The notes beneath the pieces are model-generated. The model was given only the letters and a program-made list of their open reading frames with translations, searched no databases and was not told the origin of the DNA. Below, one piece after another: positions 53,480 through 64,000 of a stretch of 64,000 nucleotides of DNA (position 1 is the stretch's first letter; each line of letters begins with the position of its first letter). Location: contig NW_004798028.1 of the NCBI RefSeq assembly GCF_000002075.1, positions 157,841-221,840 on the forward strand, read 5' to 3'. The stretch is from Aplysia californica. Taxonomy: Eukaryota > Mollusca > Gastropoda > Aplysiida > Aplysiidae. The translations under genes were made by a program, and so were the position numbers.

Positions 53480-54975
53480 GTAATTAAAGTGTGTTTCCCC
53501 CAAAGAGTTATAAACTCCTTGGTTTCCCCATATTGTGCCACATTCTTTGTCCACAACTTTTTCGCTTTTAAAAATTGTCCATGTTTTCTTTTTTTTGAGC
53601 GTTTCTGAAAGGACCGTGTCACTACGAGAAACATAATACAGGCCTATATAATGGCATCTGAAAATCTTAATGATGTTTTACGACGTAGCCTACCATTAAA
53701 ATTAAAAAGTTTGCATTTATCGATATTGCCACATTTACATCGACATATTTATTACATAACATTTTGAGGTAGGACGAAGACTGTGTGGAAAACGGGTTTT
53801 GCATCCGTTAGGACACCAGTGTACTCCTGTCGAAAGCATAAAGGGTTAAAAAAAATGCACCGTTAAATAAGATTTTTTAAAAGTTTGTGAACTGGAAAAA
53901 TTGTTCACCACAGTGATATCAAATAACTACGCGCCCTTATTATTATTATTATTTTTTTGTCTTTAAAAACTTACTTAAAAGGACCCATCATAGATCGTTA
54001 GACTATCGACATGCATTCTGAAAAAAGGAGGCCTACAAGTACTTACAAGTAATTTTTGTTTGAGCCATTAATTTGGTTGAAATTATAATGAAAATGAATG
54101 CTCGCTGGTAGGCCTATAAACGTCTTATTTTATCCAAATCTGCTAGGCCTACTTGTGATATGTACCGAGCTCGAGATTGTTTGATCTACTTTTAGTTTTA
54201 GCCCTTTTCGATTGAGGATTGAACGTTTGATCAGGTTTTTATTGGTAACTTCAATGGTCACCAAGGAGATTAAAAGTAAGTAGTTCTAAACTCCTTGATG
54301 GTCACCCCCTAGCCAATCTGGCAAAGTGTCGCAAGCCCTGCTGGCTTGCTGGTTTTGAGCAGTCTCTGCGCTCTATACTCTATAGGCCTAGGCCAACTGC
54401 ACACGACTTCCTCTCTCTCACAGAACTCACTCAGAACTCAGAACATAAGTTGGGCTACGCTACCTCAACTATCTTGACGGGTGGCGGTGAGATCATTCTT
54501 GTATTGCAGTTGAGTTTCAGTGAGTATGTCAGATCATAAGTGCATGCATAATGTGCAGTGTTATCGTTTAGTCTAAAGCAGAGTAATGTTTGTAACGAAA
54601 TGTGACGGTAATGGTATTTTAGAGAGCAACAGGTGGAAGTGTTTGGAGAAGAGGTCAACATTCCAACCGTCGAGTCCAGCTGGTGGCGGGAACCGAACAC
54701 CGATGGTCAAACCATATTAGTCTTGTTTTGTTTTGGTTTTGAAGATTGTTTAAAAACATGTATATTGTATTATTTTTTTCATTCAGGGGTATGACAACAT
54801 GACTTTGCTACTCATATTTGGAAGGGTAAGATTGAAGAATACTGCACCAGCGGACCGACTTTGCACTTATATTATATCAATATCATGTCTCAACCTTTTA
54901 GGAATTCATGAATTTCCCCAGTTTTTAATCTCTCAATGGAGAATCTCAGATCAGTGGGGAGCCCCCCTGAACCCC
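53480..54975. other. no gene recognised
   Basis: AT-rich with several AGGCCTA motifs and an ATT run near 53937. No coding similarity. Confidence 0.4.
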
Positions 54976-54979
54976 CCCC

Positions 54980-55343
54980 CAGAAAAATTGTAGAATTCTG
55001 TGCCGTGAACAAACGTTCCATTACTACTGTAGCCTACTAAAAGCGTACAATTTTGTCTCAGTGGAGAGAGAGAGAGAAAGAGAGAGAGGAGTAGCACGAG
55101 AATTTCCGGGCAAAACAAAATGGCGACCCGCGTAGTTCGGCTCGATTCGAAAAGTTAAATAGCCGTAGCATCTTTGTAGACAACCAAATTAATTTACTTT
55201 TGTGTTTTAACATAATTTTTTAACTTTGTTTTGGTCAATTTGATCGTCCACACCGATAGACAGTATTCAGAAAGAGACAGAGAGAGAGAGAAGAGGGGAG
55301 GAGTTGATCTTGCGAAAACTTCCGGGCGGGTGAGAATAGCCAC
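54980..55343 (-). mobile_element. second copy (reversed) of the 43279 MITE, lacking one end
   Basis: Reverse complement of 43279-43655 at high identity, from TGTAGAATTCTGTGCCGTGA to CGGGTGAGAATAGCCAC. It stops within the loop of the hairpin. Contains AAAATGGCGACC and TTTCCGGGC. Confidence 0.85.
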
Positions 55344-55354
55344 TTTCTATATCT

Positions 55355-55412
55355 AGATCTAGATCTAGATCTCTAGATCTAGATCTAGGCCTATTCTAGA
55401 TCTACTCTAGTC
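55355..55412. repeat. TAGATC hexamer array
   Basis: Tandem TAGATC with small breaks; more units at 55448-55470 and 55573-55600. Confidence 0.9.
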
Positions 55413-55609
55413 TATGCACTGCTCTGCAATCTGGGGTCAAACTGCAGTAGATTCTAGATCTAGATAGATATCTGGGCAAAATCGACTTTACAGGTCGACT
55501 TGACGACTTCAAGCCCAAGGTCGACGCTGTGACCCTCATCTTCCAGTCGCTCGTGACTCTCGACTCTCGGTTAGATCTAGAATCTAGATCTAGGCCTAGG
55601 CTACCTTGC

Positions 55610-56055
55610 CTAGCCTTGATCAAGATCAGCCTCCCCTGCCCTTCCCTTCGACGAGGAGTCGTCAACGTTGGTGATGGGTGGCAGTGGGTGCGACGAAGTT
55701 AGAGCAAGCTAAAAAAAAGTTTTGATCAAGACCTCGGCCCTAGTGTACGTGTGTGTGCTGGGTCGCCAGATGACTCTGAAAGGAAAAGGCCAAATCAGTA
55801 AATTTTTGCCGTCTCTCCCGCACACAGATGCACTGCTTCGGGGGTCAAACTGCAGTACTGTTTGCTGCAGATCACACGTATAGATCTCTATAAGCCACTA
55901 AAACTGTTGCAAATCAATTATTTTCAAGAAAATTTCAAATCTAACTAAAATATCAAATGGGTTAAATGCCCCCCTATAACTCCCCAGATTTTATTTTGTT
56001 ACCCCAGTGGGGCAGGCCCCCTGGAAACCCCGGATTGGTCCAAAGCACATCTATC
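55610..56055. other. no gene recognised
   Basis: Slightly GC-richer than its surroundings. The minus-strand frame just upstream (55402-55665) runs through the hexamers and is not convincing. Confidence 0.35.
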
Positions 56056-56062
56056 TCTATAA

Positions 56063-56678
56063 CCCTAGAAGCGCTCAGCGTTTCACCGGAAGTAACCTGC
56101 CAAAAATGCCCCGCCGCCATGTCCGATCAGTTGTAAACTGTAAACATGGGGGTGGGGGGATTCAGCTGAGATACCCGAAATGTATACCTGCTACTGAAAA
56201 ATGACCATTTACGGCTCAACAGATTATAAAAAGCATATAAAAGCATATATTTTCTTGAAGCAGATAGAATGAGCCATTTAAAAATGATCAGCGATCAAAT
56301 AAATACAAACAAAGCCGAGAACGCGATAGACTTAACAATTAGTACATCAGCATGGTGGAACAAGTGATAACACGTAGCTTGTAGTCGCTCAACGGGACCG
56401 CGTCACTTTATCGATCGATATCTCGGCCAAGAGACGCTCTACGAGGTCAAGATAACTTGCAAAGTCATTGGTCACTATTTATAACTTTGAGCTGTAATTG
56501 ACTACGTCATTTTCCATAAGGAATACTGGAATTTTCCATTGAAAAAGGTCAGCGTCTATGCCCTTTATATAAGGCCTGCGCGTTTCCCGGTCGAAGTAGG
56601 TCAGCCCTATATGTGGCGTGCGTGCTTCCTGGGTAGCCCGGCTCACGCCCTTTATATAGGGCCTGCGCGCTTCCAGGG
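56063..56678. mobile_element. piggyBac-like MITE (AAGCGC ends)
   Basis: Left end CCCTAGAAGCGCTCAGCG after ATAA; right end (complement) CCCTGGAAGCGCGCAGGCC followed by TTAA at 56679-56682. 616 bp. The right 250 bp recur at 41904-42150. A short frame MPRRHVRSVVNCKHGGGG starts at 56106. Confidence 0.65.
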
Positions 56679-56699
56679 TTAAGAACTATCAAATATTTA

Positions 56700-57400
56700 A
56701 AAAACCTATTAATTTGCGATGGAAATGAAGTTGATTTTGTGTTCAGCGCATCAATATTTCGTAGAAAATGGACAACTTGTAGCCAAGTGTGAGACGGGAG
56801 GGAAAGTAAAAAAATACTGCCGAATCCGTTGCAAAAAAAGGCCAATTAAGGCCAAACCAATTGAAAAAAGGCCAAACTTTTACCCAGCTTTTCCTGCCAA
56901 ATCATCATCATTTTGATGGGAAAAATGTATACACATGTAGGCTACTGGTAGACCTAACCACGCCTTTTCCCAAAAGTAGTTGTAAGCATTTTCAAAATCT
57001 TATTCATAAGTACAAAAAGCTGTAATACTATTTCTAAGTACACTGGATCAAAGAATTGTATACATTCTAGGCTAGTTAGTAATAGTAATAGGCCTACGTG
57101 TAGTTGGTGATTCTACTCAAATCTGAGTGAACAAACTCATTGAAAAAAGAAGAAAGAAGAGTTGGGACTACATGTGAGCTCCATTTCAAGAAGTTTATTT
57201 ACTTGTATTGTGTAGTTTTCTCATAAATTTGGTCTATAATCATAGTAGATTTTTCCTTTTAAAAAAAGCAAGTGGCTATTCTCAGACGTCGTGCCGGTCA
57301 ATAGATCAGAAGCTTTTCTTAGACGTTGATCTACGTGACATCAAGGCTTAGATTAGATGCGCCTTCCTTTCGCCAGCTCTTTCCATCTCTCTCTCCTCCC
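56700..57400. other. no gene recognised
   Basis: A 65-codon lysine-rich frame at 56719-56916 has no family resemblance. GTGGCTATTCTCAG at about 57272 is an isolated relative of the 43279 MITE end. Confidence 0.35.
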
Positions 57401-57402
57401 CC

Positions 57403-57408
57403 CCCCTC

Positions 57409-57473
<65 letters not shown>

Positions 57474-57475
57474 GC
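57403..57475. repeat. CT then CA microsatellite
   Basis: (CT)n of about 45 bases, then (AC)n. Confidence 0.95.
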
Positions 57476-57484
57476 ATATTTTAT

Positions 57485-57655
57485 TCTTCTCTAACTCCTG
57501 CTTGCTTGCCTCTGTCAGGGCTAACTCTGGCTGAGAGTGGTACAATGTCTAAGCGGAAAGAACGAATAATACTTGATAAAAATTCTTGCTTACTCTGGAA
57601 TCGAACACGGGTCTTGTACATGAGACAGCGAAGTGCCTAACCGCAACACCACAGA
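57485..57655 (-). mobile_element. tRNA-derived SINE, best-preserved copy
   Basis: Minus strand: CTGCGTCTGTGGTGTTGCGG head with an A-box-like segment, then GTGTTCGATTCCAGAGTAAG (B box GTTCGATTCC). The body has TGGCTGAGAGTGGTACAATG (plus strand sense), the module found in the 15795, 19695, 24098 and 30910 copies. Confidence 0.8.
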
Positions 57656-57659
57656 CGCA

Positions 57660-59740
57660 GTTTGTTTGTTGTGTATAACATATTTCGTTATATGTGAGTA
57701 TGAGTGTATATATTTGTGTTTGTGCGTGTATGCTTGTGTGCGCAGGGCTACCTTTACGCACATTCTTTACGCACAAATGTGCGCATTATACCTGCAGATT
57801 ACCCCCTTTAAGTTTTGGTTGTGTGTGAGTTTTACTCTTTATAGTTTCAGTTCGGGGGTTTGCATGTAACGCTTTAAAACATGGGTGGTGTGCGTCTGGA
57901 AAGCATCATTTCCCCCCCTCTCTATCCCGAAGCCGAGTCAATGATTTGACGACACACCCACACACATGCACGACAGTCACCTTCTGTATCAGAAGTCGAC
58001 TAGTCGACCTACTTATCAGCTGCGCAGTTTCCGGCAACACAGGCTTGCTTCAGCACAGAATCTCCCCCCTCATTCTGGTCGCTCACATTTGCCGGTGTTG
58101 TGCCTTGGGTTTACCCCATCCTTCTTTAACACTTGTAAACATGAATTGTCCGTCATCGAAAGTGTGGAAAGATGGGAATGTGAACTCTGGGATGGCTCTG
58201 AAGAATAATGAATCATTTCATTTTCCCAACCTGCCACTCATCCCTGCCCTAAATCTCAAGCATCCTGATTTTCCCGATTTTGATCGCGTGTACCCTGGTT
58301 TTTTTGGTTTAATTTTTTGTTCCGCCTGTTACCCCTGATTTTTCTAAAATCTTACTCTTGCTTTCTTTTCTGTCGTGGGAAGCACTCGTTTAACGTTTTG
58401 TTACCAGAAACTCGGAGTACTATTTTCCTAGATGTCTATGTCGTATTTAGTAGTTGACCCACCAAAAGTTGTCTTGGATCTTTGCTCACACACTATAATG
58501 GATTGGAAGTAGTATTGATTTGGCATTCCGACTTAAAACATTCTCAAGATCTACTTTCGCCGAAACATGTTTTGTCCGAGTTTTGGTTAGTCGGGCCTGT
58601 CATCAAAACCCGTCAGTAAAACTGTTTCAATTGTGCGTTTGCACCACGTGACATGACTTCGTTGAAGTGTCTTTTGGGACTTATCCGAGGGGGGGGGGGG
58701 AGGGGGCGTTTAAAACACTTGGACTAGGAGTGAGACTTTGACATGATACTTCAGGATAAAAAAAAAAAGATAAAACACTCGCACACACACACCACACACT
58801 CGCACGCGCTCAGAGGGAATATATGGATATAGTAATGGACACCCCTGGAGTTTTTTACAGTCAGCTTGGCAGTGACCGAGGTGATTTGTCGTTGATCCTG
58901 ATTTTTTTCAGCAAGTCCCAATTTTTTCCCCCACTGAGATCCTGACTTTTAGATTTCATAGAGTGGCAGGTCTATTTTTCTTGGAGTAGTATAGTTGGAG
59001 TTGACCCCTTTTGGTTTGTCAACTTAATTTTATTTTTGACAGACCCAAGTGCTCAACCACCACCACTCTTCCTCCCTCCAAATGGACACCTCTTATTTTG
59101 GTCAAAATTACTCATTTATTAATTAAAATCGATAGCATTCAATCATAGTCATGGTTACTCTATGTGTGTCTGTGCTAATGTGTGTCAAAGTGTGTGTGAA
59201 TTAAGTGTTTGCAGGCAAAAATTATATTGTGAGATATTGAATTTTACCCTTTAAGTTTCTAAAACAAGGGTTAAATACCCCTTAAAATAGTAAACCAAAG
59301 TGTGAAGGAACCTCTTAAGTTGGCCTGAAAAGGGGAGCCCTGGTACGTGTGTTTAGTTATGTGTTTAAAACTCTCTGAATATTGCAAAACCAAGATATTA
59401 TCGTTGATTTGCTTTTAAACACGCTTGGGATTCTATGATTACATGTATTATTATGTTCCTATTTCCCATTTACCACAACAGGATAATGCATGAGAGCAAA
59501 TTAATAAGAAATTTAAAAAAGAAATTAGAAGTCCCTCCCTCGTATTATTCTGATCCTTCTTTCACTGAACCCTCTTTTTATTCAGATATCAGTGGAAGAA
59601 TTTGCAGTCAGATGTTCGGGTGCACTCATTCTTCCTTTCTTGCTTTTTTTCTGTTGAGTCTCCTCATCAACCAGGACAAATAATGCCAATCATTTCCTAT
59701 CCATGGGCTACTGAAACTGATAAGAAAATATAATGCCACA
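57660..59740. other. no gene recognised
   Basis: Contains the palindrome GTCGACTAGTCGAC near 57996, G12 at 58689-58700 and CA tracts near 58782. The 130-codon frame at 57946-58338 does not look like a conserved protein. Confidence 0.4.
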
Positions 59741-59744
59741 CGAC

Positions 59745-59815
59745 GTTGCATTGCACCGCCTCCTCCGGGAATTGAACACGGGTCTTGTACGTGAGACAGC
59801 GAAGTGCATTGCACC
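59745..59815 (-). mobile_element. SINE head fragment (same family as 57485)
   Basis: GAATTGAACACGGGTCTTGT and GAGACAGCGAAGTGC are nearly the tRNA-like head of 57485-57655; the body is missing. Confidence 0.65.
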
Positions 59816-59927
59816 GCCCGCTCTGCTCTGCTTGCAGTGTGGCCACCTAATGTTAACCCCTCAAAAAGCTCTGCTTTGCTTGCAGTGTGGCCAGAGCCTT
59901 AGGTCATATGAGCGCGCGGGTCATATG

Positions 59928-60184
59928 AAAGTTCGACTATCTGAAATACTACACAACAAAGGCAAACAGGGAAACGGCAAACTGAAGCTCAAAGCAGTGA
60001 AAAAGATTGAAAATCAAAGTTTCAGAACAGCAAAGAATCATAACTCTATCGATATAGGTAGTCTAAACCCGCTTTATTTGACGAGAAAGACAAAATCATT
60101 GATCAATTGGAAGTCCAGTTAGAAAGTAAGAAGAGAAAAGTTAAAATCCTTCCAAAGGGAACAAAATTCAGTCATTCAAAGTAA
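59928..60184 (+). pseudogene. possible fragment of an unidentified lysine-rich coding sequence
   Basis: Frame 59928-60122 (LSEILHNKGKQGNGKLKLKA) appears to continue one frame over at 60071-60184 with a coiled-coil-like DEKDKIIDQLEVQLESKKRK and a TAA. No family recognised; may be a degraded gene or element ORF, or chance. Confidence 0.25.
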
Positions 60185-60289
60185 CAGTGGTCTATAGGAA
60201 AAGCTTTTCCAACAGCATTATACTTTACATGTAAAAAAAAAAAAATCAGGACAATACAATACATATTATTCTGATAGAGTGTTATACGA

Positions 60290-60483
60290 AATGCCCTTTG
60301 GGGATGGGATCGGGTCGTGTCTGGTTGGGGGCGATCGCCCCACTCGTCATGTGAAAGCAAACGCGTTTGTTGTAGAGTCGACTAGTCTGGCGCGTTCAGC
60401 TGATGCCACCATAGCCGCTTTGCGCCCTCAATCTGGCTTGCAAACCGCCCCAACCAGATCCGATCCCCCAATGGGCAGCCCAT
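60290..60483. repeat. foldback repeat with about 35-45-bp imperfect arms
   Basis: ATGCCCTTTGGGGATGGGAT...TCTGGTTGGGGGCGAT at the left pairs with CCGCCCCAACCAGATCCGAT...CCCCAATGGGCAG at the right. A smaller inverted repeat (TTTGAGTCCGAATAAC / GTTATTCAGACTCAAG) follows at 60502-60543. Confidence 0.6.
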
Positions 60484-61518
60484 ATTATCCGCGCATTGGA
60501 GTTTGAGTCCGAATAACGACGGAAGGTTATTCAGACTCAAGTCCGATTAGCCACTCGTTTAGAGGGACAATCTCTACACCGCCAATTTGAAGGTTGAGAA
60601 TAAAAAACTTGTTACAACTATAGTATAGTGTTAAAGTTAAAGTGCTGTAATTATGACTGTCATCAGTACTGAAATACTTAATTAAATGATATTGTGACAA
60701 ACTGGTCTCTCGAAGTCCAACCCCTCGTCACGCTGTGGGAGATTGAAACTGGACTAAATAGGGGATAGCTGGGTCTGGGTTAAGTACGGTGTGACCTTTA
60801 TGTCACTGAGGCGTTGTGCTTGCCGTGAAGGCCGACCCAGGTCACCCTGAAACATTGCAGGCCCACGGGGCTCTGGTGAAACTGCGACTGGCTTTGCAGG
60901 CCGGCAGTGGATATTAATATTGCTCAAGAAAATAAAAGGAGACACAAATGGACTGATCTAAACTGAAAACGACCTAGTGAGGAAAACGGACAACGAACAA
61001 GAAAAAAAAAAAAAATTGGGACCTGGAATATTTGCAGCTTGACAAAGAACTTGAGATAGTTGAGTTCATCACCTAGAAAAAGATCTCCATCATAGGCATT
61101 ACAGACATCAGGAAAAAAGGGACAAGTACAAAAGAGATCCACTCCAACTTTGTCCTCATTTGGAGCGGCGTAAGGAAAGAGCAAAGAGCTGAACACGGTG
61201 TGGGTTTCATCGTACACCCTGACAAAGCAAAGGAAATAATGAATACAGACTTCATTTCTGAAAGACTCATCAAAATCAGCATTAGAGAGGGCATAAAGAC
61301 CACAAACTACATTCAGGTGTATGCACCGTGAAACGACTCATACACAGGCAAAGAAAAGGACTCTTTCTTCGAACAACATTCAGACTTAATTAACTGCATC
61401 CCAGAGGAAGACCGTCTTTATGTAATGGGAGACTTCAACGGAAGAGTCAAAGAGAGAACAACGTGGAGAAAACACCTGGGTCCACAGTGACCCATGCAAT
61501 TATAACAGCAACCATGTA

Positions 61519-62004
61519 TTGGAACTGTATGCAGAGCACAACTTATTCATCACCAACACCTTCTTCCACCACAAAACCTCTCAGATCTACACCTGGTACA
61601 AATGGAACAATATCAAGGTCTCAACACAGATCGACTTCATATTAGCGAAATCTCGAATGCGGATCACAATCACAGACTCAAAAGCCATCCGCAATGCAGG
61701 CCTGGTCACAGACCACAGGCCAATCGTCACAACGTTGACCACCAAGAAAGAAAGTAAACCAAAAAACCATAAAAGACAGCAAGAGAGACTAAATATACAT
61801 AAACTCGGAAATGGTCAGGTGCAGGCTCAAATCAGATGCACCCTAAATGAAAAGCTAGGTTCTATCAACTCTACAATACCAACCGTTGAGGAAGCTTGGG
61901 ACACCTTCAAAACAACTCTCCTGGACACTATGAAAGAAGTCTGTGGTACCAAGAAGACAAGAGGAAAACAGAAAAGCAACGGCCTGGTGGAACGAAAAAG
62001 TTAA
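61519..62004 (+). pseudogene. LINE endonuclease C-terminal part
   Basis: 161 open codons with IYTWYKWNNIKVSTQIDFIL and LVTDHRPIVTTL; the DH pair is the conserved end of APE endonucleases. Followed by a frameshift. Confidence 0.85.
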
Positions 62005-62497
62005 AGATGCTATCAGGGGAAAAAAGAGACTATAATGTATGGGTCAAGTAAAAAACGAAGAGGACTACATTAAATATTGACTTGCAAGAAGACACAGCTA
62101 AAAAGTCGTTATAACATCAAAAGAAAAGTCATGGACCCAGTATGGCGAAAAGCTAAGTGAGACCTGCAAGACCTCATCTAGAGAGTTCTACAAGAAGGTG
62201 AAGACAATGAAAGTGAGAGACGAACCCTATGTACCCACCATTGTCATCAACGATACTAATGGAGAAGCTCTACACGAAGAGAAGGAAATAATAAAGAGAT
62301 GGGAAGAATATTTTCAAGAACTACTAAATCCATCAGGAGTACAGGCACAGAACACACCGTGCCCCATCACCGCCAACTACCCAGAGCACTCAGAACCTAC
62401 CATCCTGGAGAGTGAAGTGAGAGAAGCACTGAAGACTAGTCCAAAGAACAAGGCAGCTGGAGACGATGGCATCACAACCGAAGCCATCCTTGGCTCC

Positions 62498-62768
62498 TCC
62501 TTACTGCTGTCTTTCTGCCACACCCCTGATCTTCTGGTAGGAAAGATCTAAACCTAGCCTTCTCGGACAACGGCGAAAAATCTCGGAGGGTCCGTGTGCA
62601 AGTTGTGCATGTTAAAGATCCCTTGGTGGTCTAAAATCGATAAGAGTAGGCTTCGGCCGCCACCCGGGCAAAATTCAAAATTTCCTACCAACTGAAAATA
62701 TTACAGGTGTGTACCGCGCGCTCATATGACCTCATGCAGTTGCGAGCGCTGTAAAACACTTTACAAAC
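62498..62768 (-). repeat. CTCGCAACTGCAT repeat inserted in the LINE
   Basis: Minus strand: GTGTTTTACAGCGCTCGCAA, TGCATGAGGTCATATGAGCG, then a longer body than other copies (CCACCAAGGGATCTTTAACA, GAGATTTTTCGCCGTTGTCC). This is the fullest copy in the window. Confidence 0.7.
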
Positions 62769-62800
62769 ACAAAACAAACAAGAGTAAATAGAAACCAGCT

Positions 62801-63125
62801 ATGGAAAATCCTGGAGCAGTACGACATCAAGGGACAACTGCTAGACAACATCAGGGCTATCTATGCCAACAGCAGAAGCGTAGCCTGCACTACCAGTGGA
62901 ACATTGGACTGGTTTCCAGTAACATCCGGAGTCAGACGGGGCTGCAATCTCTCCCCTCTTCTCTTCGGGATCTACATGGACCAGATTACAAAGGAGGCCA
63001 ATCCAGACCCAGAGGCACTCAACGAACTCATGTTTGCAGACGACCTGGCAATGATGAACAACAAGACCCAGCTACAGGAGCATATGAACCAACTAAATTC
63101 AAGCTGCGAGAAATATGATATATGA
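62801..63125 (+). pseudogene. LINE reverse transcriptase catalytic core
   Basis: Two overlapping frames. The one at 62904-63125 carries motif B (GVRRGCNLSPLLFGI) and the FADD catalytic box of motif C (NELMFADDLAMM). Confidence 0.88.
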
Positions 63126-63889
63126 AGATCAGTATTAGCAAGACCAAAGTCATGACAATTAGCAGGAGACCAGACAAAGTGGATTTCAACATCAATGGAT
63201 CCCAACTAAAACAAAGCAGCGAATTCAAATACTTGGGCAGCATTTTCACAGAATATGGAAAATCAGATCGAGAAATAGAGACTAGATGCCAGAAAGCCAA
63301 CACAGTCAGCTATCTACTCGACCCTCTCCTGAAACATCCCAATAATTAATATACCCATGAGCACCAAGGTGAAGCTCATCAACGCCATTTTCCTTCCAAC
63401 ACTCACATAGTGCCAGACATGGTCCCTAATCAAAGCCCTAGAGAGGGAACTGGTCACATGCGAGATGAAATGCTTAAGAAGAGCGGTCAACAATACTAGA
63501 AAAGACAAAATAAAAAATGAGTTCTTAAGGGACACCGTAGGAGCAACACCAGTTCTACCACACAAAGAAAAACAAAGGGTCAAGTGGTTTGGACACCTCA
63601 CGCGAATGCCCTCAAACCATCCATTTCTGAGAGCATACAACATTAAATATTCTGGATGGAGAGCCAGAGGAAGACCAAGGCGATGATGGAGTGAATCTGT
63701 GGCAAACCCCCTCAGAGCTCACGGGATGTCCCTCCTACAGGCCACTCGCCTTGCTGCAGACAGACGCCTGTATCTCCCCGCGACACCCACCGGTACAAGT
63801 GGAAGAAAAAAGAAAGAAAGTGACAAACTGGGACTGTGACAAACTGTGCAGCCCCCCCCCTCACCCGAGGTGAGGGCAAATCTTTTGGC

Positions 63890-64000
63890 TATTCTCACCC
63901 GGTGTTCGTTCACTGTGATACCAGTGTAAGCAAATGTTCCAGCACTCTTGTGTTGAAAGCGTGCAGTTTTGTCTGCAGGCAGTGAGAGAGAGATTCTAAG
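63890..64000 (+). mobile_element. end of a third copy of the 43279 MITE family, cut by the window edge
   Basis: TTGGCTATTCTCACCCGGTG followed by a TTCGTTCAC segment, AAAGCGTGCAGTTTTGTCTG and a GAGAGA stretch, parallel to the complement of 43733-43560. Confidence 0.6.

Larger units (their letters stand above)
60650..63845 (+). mobile_element. RTE-like LINE, decayed and split by a short repeat
   Basis: 5' leader about 60690-61015 (GGCTTTGCAGGCCGGCAGTG). Endonuclease from 61016 (GTWNICSLTKNL) through FISERLIKIRIREG, YVMGDFNGRVKE and the H of VTDHRPIVTTL (61519-62004). RT 62198-62497 (TSPKNKAAGDDGITTEAIL), then a 270-bp foreign repeat and a lost segment that held motif A. RT resumes at 62785 with GVRRGCNLSPLLFGIYMDQI (B), LMFADDLAMM (C), MKISISKTKVMTISRR and FKYLGSIFTEYGKSD, and the C-terminus is WFGHLTRMPSN, GWRARGRPRR, ATRLAADRRLYLPATPTG. 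Multiple shifts and stops. The 3' end carries GTGACAAACTGGGACTGTGA. Confidence 0.92.

Noticed and set aside
55402-55665. 87-codon basic minus-strand frame
   Set aside because: It runs through TAGATC repeats, which inflate its Arg/Ser/Asp content; no domain.
57946-58338. 130-codon plus-strand frame
   Set aside because: No family resemblance, and no start, splice or poly(A) signals; likely chance.

Overview
This is animal nuclear DNA: a spliced multi-exon gene, AT-rich introns, long microsatellites and a dense set of non-LTR retrotransposons, tRNA-derived SINEs and DNA transposons. The repeat flavour (an I/Nimbus-type LINE with an RNase H domain, several RTE-like LINEs, GA/CA compound microsatellites, TAGATC hexamers, TTAGGG-like repeats) suggests a lophotrochozoan, most likely a gastropod mollusc. 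That assignment is inference, not proof. I recognised no LTR retrovirus-like element or Polinton.

Host genes. (1) The last two exons of a plus-strand gene lie at 523-658 and 2611-3131, with a poly(A) signal at 3270-3275; the protein is low-complexity with a charged C-terminal block that I could not name. (2) The minus-strand gene spanning 14108-37436 is a complete coding set for glutathione synthetase (GSS): 12 coding exons, 1458 nt, 485 codons plus stop. All junctions are GT/AG, every phase joins, and the substrate- and ATP-binding residues known from the animal enzyme are present. It catalyses the second step of glutathione synthesis.

Layout. 3.3-14 kb: repeat-rich, with SINEs, a short Helitron, a TTAA-flanked MITE and several TA-flanked MITEs. 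14-37.4 kb: GSS, whose introns are swollen by insertions, including two three-level nests (22.7-26.7 kb and 31.4-33.2 kb), an L2-like LINE end and a mariner-like copy. 37.4-45.5 kb: a second copy of a 0.94-kb TIR element, a decayed Tc1-like element, a telomere-like tract, promoter-like motifs, a hairpin-bearing MITE and a CA/GA microsatellite. 45.5-51.3 kb: a MITE with perfect 34-bp ends, a decayed minus-strand LINE and a plus-strand I-clade LINE end with RNase H. 51.3-60.6 kb: no convincing host gene; palindromes, AT and TAGATC microsatellites, inverted repeat copies and a SINE. 60.6-63.85 kb: a decayed plus-strand RTE-like LINE split by a short repeat.

The most unusual pattern is a set of TA-flanked MITEs (7.99, 10.7, 11.5, 32.1, 34.4 and 39.0 kb). 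They share one plan: ends beginning CAGT(N)G, followed by an inner motif that differs between families, and in most of them that motif is repeated several times inside the element.
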